From the IMG/VR virus record IMGVR_UViG_3300028388_004358, positions 1 to 33,690 of that record: a DNA stretch of 33,690 nt; one strand, given 5' to 3'. This document shows positions 8,786-16,132 of this stretch, piece after piece. The position numbers and the translations under genes are program-made. The DNA comes from a virus. The number at the start of each line of letters is the position of its first letter. Position 1 is the stretch's first letter. A model generated the notes under the pieces. It was not told the DNA's origin. It did not search any database and saw nothing but the letters and a program-made list of their open reading frames with translations.

Positions 8786-9930
8786 TGTTAATGAACCCTG
8801 GATTTGAAGGTAAGGGCTTCCATCCCCAAGAAGTCGAGATTGATGGCAAGACTTATACGGCCAAAACCCCGGCAGAGCTTGAGCAATTAAAAACCAAAAA
8901 GCGTAATGCCCAACTGAAAAAAGAGGGCAAGAACCCTGATGGCTCACCAATTAGGCCAGAGTGGGATTCTATGCTCGGCTCTGATGATATGATCGACGAA
9001 AAGTATCAGCTCAATCAGGCTGTGCAAGACTCAATGGCTGATGATGTCGGTTTTGAAAAATTTCAAGATGAGGCGCTAAGAGATGGGCCATCAACTTTTG
9101 CACAATTGATGATGGATCGCCGAGACCTTGATCGCAGAGATCAGTTGGGTGATATAAGTTCGCAGTATCAAATGGGCCTTGCAAACTCCATGGATCAAAT
9201 GGCCGCGCAAGGCGGGATTGGGAGTGGTGCAAGAGAGCGTATGGGGGCTAATTCAATTCGCTCACTCCTTGAAGCAAGACAGGGGGCCCGAAGGGATTAC
9301 AACCGCGATAAGCTTGGCATTATGGCTCAGGATGAACAAAACCGCATTGGTCAACTGCAGAGCTTAACGGGCATGGAAATGGACCGCAATCGCATGGGTC
9401 TACAGGGACGAGAGTTTGATATCACCAACTCACTTCAGGAGCGCGATGCGAGAAGGCAGGCTGACCTTGATAAGTGGACTCAGGAGCGTCAAGACTGGGC
9501 CGGTATTAAGCAGGCCGAGGCTCAAAAAGGGGCTAGTGGTGGATGCTTCCCGGCAGGCACTCTTGTCAAAATGGCTGATGGATCTCAAAAGGCTATTGAG
9601 AAAATTGAGATCGGTGAAGAACTCGAAAGTGGCGGCAAGGTCACTAAAACTATTCAGGGCATAGGCCGCAACGCTGACTGGTATCAGTTCGGGCAAACCT
9701 TTGTTACTGGAGATCATGCGGTGCTGGTTAATAACCAGTGGCTTCGGGTAAAAGACGCCAAGGGCTCTGTGCTCATTGGTGAGACCTTTGATCGTTACTA
9801 CAATCTCTCAACCGAGAATCATGAGATCATTATAAATGACACTGTTTTTTCTGATTTTGATGAGGTCGATGACGTAACGCTTAGTTATGAGGAGTCGTTG
9901 AAGCTCAAGAATGAGGGCGTTTATGTTTGA
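8785..9930 (+). CDS. Virion protein with C-terminal Hint (hedgehog/intein) domain
   Basis: 381 aa. Residues 1-253 are Gln/Arg/Asp-rich helices ('DRRDLDRRDQLGDISSQYQM', 'GGIGSGARERMGANSIRSL') like internal virion proteins. At Cys254 a Hint domain begins: 'CFPAGTLVKMADGSQKAIEK' is block A, and 'VTGDHAVL' carries the block-B T-x-x-H (Thr308, His311); 'YYNLSTENHEIIINDTVFSD' matches the closing block. The usual C-terminal His-Asn followed by Cys/Ser/Thr is absent (Ser-Asp instead), so N-S acyl shift and N-terminal cleavage or transfer could occur, but not protein splicing. Only about 20 residues follow. In hedgehog-type proteins such a domain releases the N-terminal part; that this happens here is inference. 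Confidence 0.65.
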   Translation: MLMNPGFEGKGFHPQEVEIDGKTYTAKTPAELEQLKTKKRNAQLKKEGKNPDGSPIRPEWDSMLGSDDMIDEKYQLNQAVQDSMADDVGFEKFQDEALRDGPSTFAQLMMDRRDLDRRDQLGDISSQYQMGLANSMDQMAAQGGIGSGARERMGANSIRSLLEARQGARRDYNRDKLGIMAQDEQNRIGQLQSLTGMEMDRNRMGLQGREFDITNSLQERDARRQADLDKWTQERQDWAGIKQAEAQKGASGGCFPAGTLVKMADGSQKAIEKIEIGEELESGGKVTKTIQGIGRNADWYQFGQTFVTGDHAVLVNNQWLRVKDAKGSVLIGETFDRYYNLSTENHEIIINDTVFSDFDEVDDVTLSYEESLKLKNEGVYV

Positions 9931-10276
9931 GATGTTCGCAGGCTATATGAAGGAAGAGTACAAGAAAGATACTTTTGTTAATCAGTATGGGTTTTGTTGT
10001 TACAAGCTAAACCTCTCGTCACATGAGCTTTTCTTTTCTGATCTCTACATTAGTCCTGAGTATCGAGGTGGTCTTGAGGCCAAGAAGTTTTTCACAAAGT
10101 TTATGGAGTTTGCAAAAGAAAATGGCTGCAAAATGATAACGGGGATTGTGGCTTTGGGTTTAGGTGATGAGGAGAATAAAAGGAAAGCAAAGCTTCTTCG
10201 ATGCTATCTCTCCCTTGGCTTTGTCCCCGTTAAGACCTATGAGAACAACCAGATTTTGCTAAAGATGGATTTATGA
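9923..10276 (+). CDS. GNAT-like acetyltransferase-fold protein
   Basis: 117 aa from ATG 9923, chosen over ATG 9911 because GAGGG stands 5-6 bases before it; it overlaps the Hint gene by 8 bp. 'ELFFSDLYISPEYRGGLEAKKFF' followed by 'FMEFAKENGCKMITGIV' and 'CYLSLGFVPVKTYENNQILLKMDL' is the GNAT layout: strand, cofactor-binding loop of the R-G-G type, helix, then the 'LGF' strand near the C terminus. Similar GNAT-fold proteins occur among internal virion genes of podoviruses, where enzymatic activity is unproven. The acetyl-CoA loop is incomplete (no full Q-x-x-G-x-G/A), so a structural role is possible. Confidence 0.55.
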   Translation: MFEMFAGYMKEEYKKDTFVNQYGFCCYKLNLSSHELFFSDLYISPEYRGGLEAKKFFTKFMEFAKENGCKMITGIVALGLGDEENKRKAKLLRCYLSLGFVPVKTYENNQILLKMDL

Positions 10277-10779
10277 GTGAAGCGCCAGAGCCGATAAATT
10301 TTAATATGTTTTTGGCTGATTTTAATTCTAATTTGCCTTTGACTGAGGAAGTTATCAAGCATCGCAGGGCTAGAATCTGTGAGCTTGAGAAAGCGCTTGA
10401 GAGCCTAGATGGTTCTGAGAATATGGAGGAGTATAATGAGGGGAGAATACATCACCATTTTGGCACTGGGGTTTATGGTCGTGAGTTATTTATTCCTGCC
10501 GGTCAAGTTATTGTGTCAAAAATTCACCGAGGCAAAACGCTTTCTGTTATTGCTCAGGGGGAAATTACGGTGATTAGCGAAGAAGGGGCAAATCTTTATA
10601 AAGCTCCCCATGTCTTCGTCTCCCCGCCTTTTACCAAGCGGGTTGTGGTGAGCCACACTGATGTTGTGTGGGTGACAAGCCATGAGAATCCTGAGAACAG
10701 TGAAGATCTCAAAGAAATTGAACATCGAATTATTGCAAAAGATTTTACAGAACTAAATCAGATTAAAGGGGGTCAGTGA
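10273..10779 (+). CDS. Cupin-fold protein in virion operon
   Basis: 168 aa, ATGA overlap with the upstream gene. After a helical N terminus, residues 57-145 read 'IHHHFGTGVYGRELFIPAGQ', 'VIVSKIHRGKTLSVIAQGEI' and 'PFTKRVVVSHTDVVWVTSHENP', the alternating strand and turn pattern of a small cupin barrel with a His cluster (residues 59-61) and later His residues that could bind a metal. Cupin proteins with this 'AGQ.i.sK.H' signature are common in phage structural modules; their role is not established. No signal peptide or membrane segment. Confidence 0.6.
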   Translation: MSEAPEPINFNMFLADFNSNLPLTEEVIKHRRARICELEKALESLDGSENMEEYNEGRIHHHFGTGVYGRELFIPAGQVIVSKIHRGKTLSVIAQGEITVISEEGANLYKAPHVFVSPPFTKRVVVSHTDVVWVTSHENPENSEDLKEIEHRIIAKDFTELNQIKGGQ

Positions 10780-11180
10780 TGGCATGGGTAGGAGTTGCAG
10801 TTGGTGGTAGTGCGCTATTAGGTATGCACCAAGCAAACGAACAGCAACGGGCACAGAATAGGTATAACAACGCGGCGGCTGAGAGTAATAAGTATGCTCA
10901 TATTACCGGGAATCGAATGCAACAGCGCTTTGGTGCGCCGAGTGGTTTAACAGGCGCTCTTAAGGGCGGGTTGGCTGGCTTTGGTGCAGCAAGAGCTTTT
11001 CTTGGTGGTGGCGGTGCCGAAGATGCTGCCAGTGGTGCTAGTGGTGGCGGCGGTGGAGGAATAGGCGGTCCGCAAAGCCTTGCTGGGGCATCAACAAAAA
11101 CAGGCCTTGGTGCAAAGGACCCTTATACCGATATGCTGAAGCGTGGCCAGGACCCAAGAACAAGAACTTTTTTTGATTAA
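10779..11180 (+). CDS. Small Gly/Ala-rich probable ejection protein
   Basis: 133 aa from ATG 10779, preferred over GTG 10776 because aaaggggg lies 7 bases upstream. The N terminus has a short hydrophobic Gly/Ala segment ('VGVAVGGSALLGMHQAN'), then a Gln/Asn-rich helix, and the middle contains a glycine-rich stretch with four- to five-Gly runs. Small proteins of this composition precede the large internal virion proteins in many podoviruses and are taken to be ejected with DNA. That role is inferred from composition and order. Confidence 0.5.
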   Translation: MAWVGVAVGGSALLGMHQANEQQRAQNRYNNAAAESNKYAHITGNRMQQRFGAPSGLTGALKGGLAGFGAARAFLGGGGAEDAASGASGGGGGGIGGPQSLAGASTKTGLGAKDPYTDMLKRGQDPRTRTFFD

Positions 11181-11192
11181 GAGGTAAGAAAA

Positions 11193-12347
11193 ATGGATAA
11201 CCCTTTTTTGCAAAACCTATATTTGAGCTTAGCTCAGCAATCTCCCCAAGGGCAGCAAGCCCCTGAGGATTATGTGACAATGGCACCGATGGCCCCTGTG
11301 GGGTCGTCTAGGAAAAAGCTTCCTGAGGTGGCCGACCTTGCAAGCAAAGCCCCCTCGCGTGCTCGCAACATGGTATCAAGCTCAATCTCTCAGACCACAA
11401 GACAAAGGGTGCCTGAGGCCGGGATGCCAAACTATCCCGATTTTATGAAAGAGGTTTTGGCAGAGAAAAGAGGTTCCATTGAAGGCATTGAAAAACAACT
11501 TGAGAACGTGCGAGAAAACCAGCATTGGTCTGATCGTATTGATCTTGGGCCGATTGCCGCTTACCTTGACTCTGTTGGTGACACCAATTTGGCACAGAGC
11601 TTTAGGGGGCCAACGCCTTTTGAAAAAGAGCAAGCCCTGGAGCAAAACCTTGTGGATGCACTTGCTGACCAAAAAGATGAGTATGCAAATCAGGCGCTAC
11701 AGTTTTTTAGAAACAAGGCGTACATGGATCAAGTCAGGGCCCAGGGGGCTAATCAGGCCGCCAATCAATCTTATCGCGACAAGATGCTTGCTTTGAAAAA
11801 AAGAGCGCTTGATCAGAAAAATGCTCCCCAAGGCAAGGAGCTCACCCAAAATATGATCAGGACCTTGAATGAGGGGAACCAGATCCCTCAAATGCTTAAT
11901 GATGTTCGAGTGGCTCTTGATGCCTCAAAAGATATCATGGGACCTTTTGAGGGTCGAAGAAGGTCTATGAACCCTTGGGATGAGAGAAGCCAAACTCTTG
12001 AGTCCCAGGTGCGAGCAACCTCTCAAGCTTTTGGTCGCTACATGGAAGGCGGGGTTTTGAGAAAAGAAGATGAAGCCAAGTATCGCCGAATGTTTCCTAA
12101 TGCTTCGGACACCCCTGAGGTGGCGAGAAACAAGCTTGCCATTGTTGAGCGAATGCTTAAGCAAAAACAACGCTCTGATATGGAGGCCTTTAGAGCTCAA
12201 GGCTATAATCTAAAGGGCCTTGACCGTGGTTTTGAGGTTCCTGCAATGCCAGGGGTTATTGGTGGGGGCATGGCTCCTCAAGTAACAGAAGACGCTTTAG
12301 ATAACATGAGTATTGAAGAGTTGGAGGCTTTCTTAGATGGGCAGTAG
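11193..12347 (+). CDS. Probable internal virion protein
   Basis: 384 aa, no specific family recognised. Gln/Arg/Glu-rich, almost wholly helical with coiled-coil tendency (residues 90-240), no membrane segment or cysteine cluster. The C-terminal third contains 'ATSQAFGRYMEGGVLRKEDE' and 'YRRMFPNASDTPEVARNKLA', a segment I have seen near the C termini of phage structural proteins and that is of unknown role. Ribosome site gaggtaag before ATG. It overlaps the next, larger internal protein gene by 11 bp, consistent with a pair acting together in DNA ejection. Confidence 0.55.
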   Translation: MDNPFLQNLYLSLAQQSPQGQQAPEDYVTMAPMAPVGSSRKKLPEVADLASKAPSRARNMVSSSISQTTRQRVPEAGMPNYPDFMKEVLAEKRGSIEGIEKQLENVRENQHWSDRIDLGPIAAYLDSVGDTNLAQSFRGPTPFEKEQALEQNLVDALADQKDEYANQALQFFRNKAYMDQVRAQGANQAANQSYRDKMLALKKRALDQKNAPQGKELTQNMIRTLNEGNQIPQMLNDVRVALDASKDIMGPFEGRRRSMNPWDERSQTLESQVRATSQAFGRYMEGGVLRKEDEAKYRRMFPNASDTPEVARNKLAIVERMLKQKQRSDMEAFRAQGYNLKGLDRGFEVPAMPGVIGGGMAPQVTEDALDNMSIEELEAFLDGQ

Positions 12348-14103
12348 GCGCGAAGAATTATTGAGGAAGGCTAGAAGAAAAATCCTTTTGCAAAAAGCAA
12401 AGCAAAAGCTTTCAGGCTATGTTAGAGACCTTGGCTCTACTGTTCAAGAACAACATCCTGATATTTCAAATAAAGACCGCTGGGTAGTAAAGAATTTTTC
12501 TCAGTCTCCTGAGGCCGCAATTAATTATTTAAAGCAAGAGCACCCCAATCTTGAGGTTGAGATGAGCGGTGATGGTCAGCTTCGAGCCAAATCAAAAGAT
12601 GGCCGGTGGATGGCTGTTGATCCCGACAATACTGGAGCTAATTACAGTAAGGGTGGTCTAAGCGAGTTTGGAAAAGATGTTGGTGATCTTGGTTACGATC
12701 TTTATGCCGGAGCCACTGAAGGAGCCGCAGCCCTTGGTGGTGCCGCTGTTGGCGCTGGAGCAAGTCTCCCCGCACTTGGAACGGCAGCGATCCCCGGTGC
12801 TATGGTGGCCGGAGGTGCGGCGACCGCTGCAAACGAGGCGATGAGGCAGAAGCTCGGGGCTTACTTGGGAATCCCTCAGGAAGTTAGTGGTGAAGATGTT
12901 GCAATTGCAGGGGGCATTGGTGCTGTGGCTCCAATGATTACTGGCGCTGGTAGGGTGCCAGGTGTTGCGCAAAAAGCCATGAAGTACACTGGCAAGGCGA
13001 CAAGGGCCATAAACCCCCTTCCCTACTTTGGTGAGAAGGTTAGCGGAGTTCCAAGGCAGATTTTAAGAGACTACGCTGATGATGGCATTAGGGAGACTGT
13101 TAAGCGCCTTGAAAAAGAGGGTATGACTGAGTTCTCAGGAAAGGTTTTTGATAAGCTCAAAAACTACATCGAGGGCAACAAAGAAAAGGCTGGGCAAGAG
13201 CTCGTTGAAGTCATGGAAAACATGGGCCAGGATGTTAATATCAGTGAGGCCAAGCAAGCCTTTAGAGCCGCACAAGATGAGATCATGTCGCGTGGGGACC
13301 TCACCAATGCTGATGCTAAGAAACTTGAGAAGCTCGACAATATTTATAATGAGTATTTTGGTATGGCCGATGACATGGATACGCCAAGCTTTCTTCCGGA
13401 CCAAGTGCCATCAGGGAAGGCTTGGCAATTACAAAAGGACCTAAAGCAAACGGCAAAGTATGAGCAAGGAATGAAGCCTGAGGAGCTTTATACAAAGGGC
13501 GTTTCAAGGGATGCTTATTCAAAGCTTAATGAGGCCTTTGACAAGGCCAGCGAGGGCGCTTCAACCACGGCAAAAGATCGTTACCGTGCGGCTGTGCAAG
13601 AGGAGGCCGAACTTCTCCCCCGCTTTGAAGGCTCGGATCGTTCAAAGTCTATTCAGAAAACATACGATGAGATGAGTAGGCTTGATCGGCAAAGCAGAAA
13701 GGTTCTACAAGAAAAGCTCTCAAAACTTTCTGATGATGAAATTCTTGATCTTGCTGATGAAGCAAAAATTCTTTCGACTTACCGTTGGATGGGCAAGCCA
13801 AACGTGGCCCCCGTCTCAAGTGCCGGGACAACATCAACATCTCGAACGGTTCCCTTAGCGATTGCCGGAGGATCGCTTGGCTCTTTGGCCGGTTATAACA
13901 CTGGTCATGGTTACGCCGGGGCCACTGTTGGCGGCGCTGGCGGCGCTTTACTTGGAACAATGCTTGGAAGTCCTGCGGCCATGAAAGCGTACATTCGTGC
14001 TATGAGAAAAGCCGGTCGAGCGCGTGAACTTATGACTCCAAGAGCAACCCCTGTGAATCAAGCCATAAGCTCAGGAGTTCTCACTGAAGGTCTGAACAAA
14101 TAG
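12337..14103 (+). CDS. Probable internal virion / DNA ejection protein with hydrophobic segments
   Basis: 588 aa, last gene of the virion block. Residues 125-215 are a long Gly/Ala-rich hydrophobic region ('GAAALGGAAVGAGASLPALG' and onward), and a second Gly/Ala-rich stretch lies at about 500-550 ('LGSLAGYNTGHGYAGATVGG'), with charged coiled coil between. This amphiphilic design is typical of ejected proteins that insert into the host envelope to form a DNA conduit. No lytic transglycosylase motif is seen. The N-terminal 'KDRWVVKNFSQSPEAAINYL' also occurs in phage virion proteins I recall, without known function. Confidence 0.6.
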   Translation: MGSRREELLRKARRKILLQKAKQKLSGYVRDLGSTVQEQHPDISNKDRWVVKNFSQSPEAAINYLKQEHPNLEVEMSGDGQLRAKSKDGRWMAVDPDNTGANYSKGGLSEFGKDVGDLGYDLYAGATEGAAALGGAAVGAGASLPALGTAAIPGAMVAGGAATAANEAMRQKLGAYLGIPQEVSGEDVAIAGGIGAVAPMITGAGRVPGVAQKAMKYTGKATRAINPLPYFGEKVSGVPRQILRDYADDGIRETVKRLEKEGMTEFSGKVFDKLKNYIEGNKEKAGQELVEVMENMGQDVNISEAKQAFRAAQDEIMSRGDLTNADAKKLEKLDNIYNEYFGMADDMDTPSFLPDQVPSGKAWQLQKDLKQTAKYEQGMKPEELYTKGVSRDAYSKLNEAFDKASEGASTTAKDRYRAAVQEEAELLPRFEGSDRSKSIQKTYDEMSRLDRQSRKVLQEKLSKLSDDEILDLADEAKILSTYRWMGKPNVAPVSSAGTTSTSRTVPLAIAGGSLGSLAGYNTGHGYAGATVGGAGGALLGTMLGSPAAMKAYIRAMRKAGRARELMTPRATPVNQAISSGVLTEGLNK

Positions 14104-14162
14104 CGTTAGGCCTACGAAAGTAAACTTTTCAAGTTTAGTGTGTAACCAATTCAAAATATTTT

Positions 14163-14176
14163 TGAGTAATTACTCA
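14163..14176. promoter_or_regulatory. Palindromic operator-like site O2 upstream of integrase
   Basis: TGAGT-AATT-ACTCA, arms of 5 bp, 40 bp before the integrase start. A degenerate second copy (ATGGGT-TTC-ACTCGT) follows directly at 14176-14190. The surrounding 14104-14215 gap also holds a weak AT-rich hairpin (AAACTT-TTC-AAGTTT, 14122-14136) with no T run. It matches the palindromes before the capsid, resolvase and leftward early operon. Confidence 0.6.
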
Positions 14177-14215
14177 TGGGTTTCACTCGTGTAGCCTATC
14201 TTGTGGAGGTTTGTT

Positions 14216-15238
14216 TTGCGTATTGGTCGGGACAATGTGGCTCATTTCGATCTTTTTGGATATGAGTTTGAAAAAGAGTTTTCATCAAAAAAAGAAGCTC
14301 AAATCTTTTTTGAAAACCTAAAGAGGTCATATGTCACTGAGCTTTACCCTGTCGATCATTGCATAGAGAAATACATAAACCTTGTTTCAAAAAAGAAGTC
14401 AAAGGGGTCTTACAGGTGGGATAAGTTTATTTTAAATACCTTCCTTACCTTTCTTGTTCGGGGTGGGATGAAGGAAGATGAGCCGATAACAAGTCTAAAC
14501 CAGTCGCACTTTGAGGGCTTTCAGTCTTATCTTCTGTATGAAAAAGGGCTTAACCCAGCTACCGTGAACCGCTATTTCTCAACGATTAAGAACCTATTTA
14601 ACAAGCTTGTTCAGTGGGAGATGCTCTTAAAGTCCCCGGCCCGTTATGTGAAAAAGCTCCCTGAGAACCCAAAGCCTAAGGCCGTTTGGGGAGAGGAAGA
14701 GTTCTTGCAAGTTAAAAAATCTCTTCACTCAGAAAAGGATAAAGACATTTTTGAGTTTCTTTGGCTGACTGGCGCAAGGATCTCTAGTGCTGCGGATGTA
14801 AGGCTTACTGATATTGATTGGCAACAGGGCTTAATTGCGTTTCGTACAAGTAAAGGGCCAAAGCAAAGCGTCAAGACCTACTATTTCCCGCTTCATGACA
14901 AGCTGTTTAAATTGATAAAAAGAGTTCTTGAGAAAAGGAAAAAATTAACAATTTCTCATAATTACCTTTTTTACGATGACGAACAAAATCCAATAAACTC
15001 AAAAAATTTCACAGGCAGGGTGAGAAAAGTCTTGCTCCGATCAGGGCTCAGGAATAATCATGAGGGCCTTCTTAGCCTTCATGGATTGAGACACTCTCTC
15101 GCTTCAAGGCTTCATGAGGGGGGACTAACGGTCAATGAAATAAAGGGCCTACTCGGTCACTCCTCAGTTACGGTCACAGAAGGGTATATTCATTCTGATG
15201 CCAGCCTACTGAAGTCTAAGATTGAAAATATTGCGTAA
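14216..15238 (+). CDS. int: Tyrosine-family integrase
   Basis: 340 aa from TTG 14216, selected because GGAGG stands 6 bases before it; the upstream in-frame TTG at 14201 has no ribosome site. The enzyme would recombine phage attP with host attB. N-terminal arm-type segment, then a SAM-like core-binding domain (about 60-150, 'NPATVNRYFSTIKNLFNKLV'), then the catalytic domain: Arg in 'WLTGARISSAAD' (about residue 188), a Lys turn ('TSKGPKQSVK'), 'HGLRHSLASRLHEGG' with H-x-x-R, 'LLGHSS', and nucleophile Tyr in 'TEGYIHSD' (about 324). All six catalytic positions are present. The likely attP lies just downstream. Confidence 0.88.
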   Translation: MRIGRDNVAHFDLFGYEFEKEFSSKKEAQIFFENLKRSYVTELYPVDHCIEKYINLVSKKKSKGSYRWDKFILNTFLTFLVRGGMKEDEPITSLNQSHFEGFQSYLLYEKGLNPATVNRYFSTIKNLFNKLVQWEMLLKSPARYVKKLPENPKPKAVWGEEEFLQVKKSLHSEKDKDIFEFLWLTGARISSAADVRLTDIDWQQGLIAFRTSKGPKQSVKTYYFPLHDKLFKLIKRVLEKRKKLTISHNYLFYDDEQNPINSKNFTGRVRKVLLRSGLRNNHEGLLSLHGLRHSLASRLHEGGLTVNEIKGLLGHSSVTVTEGYIHSDASLLKSKIENIA

Positions 15239-15273
15239 AAAAGACCCGCAAGGATTCGCAGTCCAAGCGGGTC
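15237..15273 (-). terminator. Intrinsic terminator for leftward transcription
   Basis: Read on the minus strand: GACCCGC, a TT/TT internal loop, GGA/TCC, a 7-nt loop, GCGGGTC, then six T. On the plus strand no T run follows the hairpin, so it serves leftward RNA. It lies right at the integrase stop codon and would stop antisense RNA from entering int, for example RNA from a host tRNA promoter after integration. Confidence 0.75.
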
Positions 15274-15277
15274 AGAA

Positions 15278-15309
15278 GCTAGAGACAAAGTTTAACAGAC
15301 CTCTCTAGC
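15278..15309. other. Hairpin between terminator and half-tRNA
   Basis: GCTAGAG (15278-15284) and CTCTAGC (15303-15309) form a 7-bp stem around an 18-nt AT-rich loop. It may be a structural or recombinase-binding part of the attP region. No coding content. Confidence 0.4.
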
Positions 15310-15416
15310 AAGAAAATTCTTTAGTCAGGGCCGCGCCTTTTACGCAGCGCTCCACCACCCCAAGGTGGCGCGCTACCAGGCTGCGCCACGGGCCGACTAA
15401 AGTTTTAATTTTCTTG
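15309..15416. repeat. Long inverted repeat enclosing half-tRNA
   Basis: Left arm CAAGAAAATT-CTTTAGTC (15309-15326) and right arm GACTAAAG-(TTTT)-AATTTTCTTG (15395-15416) are complementary over 18 positions except for a 4-nt TTTT bulge in the right arm. The enclosed 68 nt holds the tRNA-Pro-like half. Symmetric arms around a core are consistent with integrase binding sites, or with one large folded RNA. Confidence 0.55.
15350..15395 (-). other. 5' half of tRNA-Pro(GGG), probable attP core
   Basis: On the minus strand, positions 1-45 of a tRNA-Pro are canonical: acceptor 5' strand CGGCCCG, T8-G9, D-stem GCGC/GCGC with loop AGCCTGGTA (A14, G18, G19, A21 present), G26, anticodon stem CCACC/GGTGG, loop TTGGGGT with anticodon GGG (15359-15361), A44, G45. 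The match then ends: no T-arm, no TTCRA loop, no 3' acceptor strand or CCA. It is therefore not a working tRNA gene. Next to an integrase, a truncated tRNA is the usual sign of attP. Unusually, the phage keeps the 5' half rather than the 3' end. Confidence 0.65.
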
Positions 15417-15443
15417 TTTTGAGGTCATGGGGGTTGATTAACC

Positions 15444-15959
15444 TTGAAACAGGACCAAGACAAGGAAATTTGGAAAAAGCTGCCTAATCCTTATGCAGAT
15501 TACGAGGTTTCTAGCCTCGGAAGAGTAAAATCTCACAAATTTAGAGAGCCTTATTTTATGAGCCCATGGTTGGACCCAAAGGGATACCTCAATATTAGCT
15601 TAAGTCACCGAAACAGAGTAAAAAAAATAAGAGTTCACCGGTTGGTTTTGCTCTGCTTCGTTGGTGAGTCTGACCTCCATGTAAATCACAAAAATGGAAT
15701 AAAAACCGACAACGAGCTTACTAACCTAGAATACTGCACACCCTCAGAAAACAACCAGCATGGATATGATGCCGGATTGTTAGCTCCTAAAAAGGGGAAA
15801 AAGCAGAGCCTTCTCAAAAAAGAAGATGTCATAAAAATTTTTAAATCCAAAGACTCTGCGGTTTCGTTGTCTCGAAAATATGGAGTCGTTCCGACGACAA
15901 TTACTAACATTAAAAGAGGATTAACTTGGTGCTCAGTCACAGAGAGGCTTACCAAATGA
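15444..15959 (+). CDS. HNH homing-type endonuclease with NUMOD4 domain
   Basis: 171 aa, TTG start with GGGGG about 10 bases upstream; weaker start than its neighbours. 'EIWKKLPNPYADYEVSSLGRVKS' is a NUMOD4 DNA-binding opening; 'VHRLVLLCFVG', 'LHVNHKNGIKTDNELTNLEY' and 'CTPSENNQHGYDAG' form the HNH nuclease core (H in VHR, N-H in VNHKNG, N in ELTNLEY). The C-terminal 'SAVSLSRKYGVVPTTITNIK' is an HTH-like NUMOD segment. Such free-standing nucleases are mobile in phage genomes, and its place between attP and the replication genes fits a later insertion. It ends in an ATGA overlap with the next gene. Confidence 0.82.
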   Translation: MKQDQDKEIWKKLPNPYADYEVSSLGRVKSHKFREPYFMSPWLDPKGYLNISLSHRNRVKKIRVHRLVLLCFVGESDLHVNHKNGIKTDNELTNLEYCTPSENNQHGYDAGLLAPKKGKKQSLLKKEDVIKIFKSKDSAVSLSRKYGVVPTTITNIKRGLTWCSVTERLTK

Positions 15960-16132
15960 ATGAAAAACACAAAGTCATAATTTTGCTCCCAGGCGACAAC
16001 GGAATGCTTATTCGTTGCAAGCTTGAGGACTTCCGAAACCCAGACAAAATGTTTAAGGCCTACTTAAATCTAAAGGCCCATCTTGAAACCCAAATACCAA
16101 AAGGAAATAGCGATGTTCATACAGTCAACTAA
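15956..16132 (+). CDS. Small hypothetical protein
   Basis: 58 aa from ATG 15956, which overlaps the HNH stop (ATGA); earlier in-frame starts inside the HNH gene are unlikely. The sequence 'HKVIILLPGDNGMLIRCKLE' is a beta-hairpin-like start followed by a charged helix. No family recognised. Its 3' end overlaps the Sak4-like gene by 20 bp, so it belongs to the same operon. Confidence 0.5.
   Translation: MNEKHKVIILLPGDNGMLIRCKLEDFRNPDKMFKAYLNLKAHLETQIPKGNSDVHTVN

Noticed and set aside
9544-9930. A splicing intein
   Set aside because: No C-terminal His-Asn plus nucleophile and no substantial C-extein; only an N-terminal cleavage-type Hint domain is supported.
15318-15402. Complete tRNA-Pro gene
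   Set aside because: Only positions 1-45 fit. There is no T-arm, no TTCRA loop and no matching 3' acceptor strand, so a working tRNA is unlikely.
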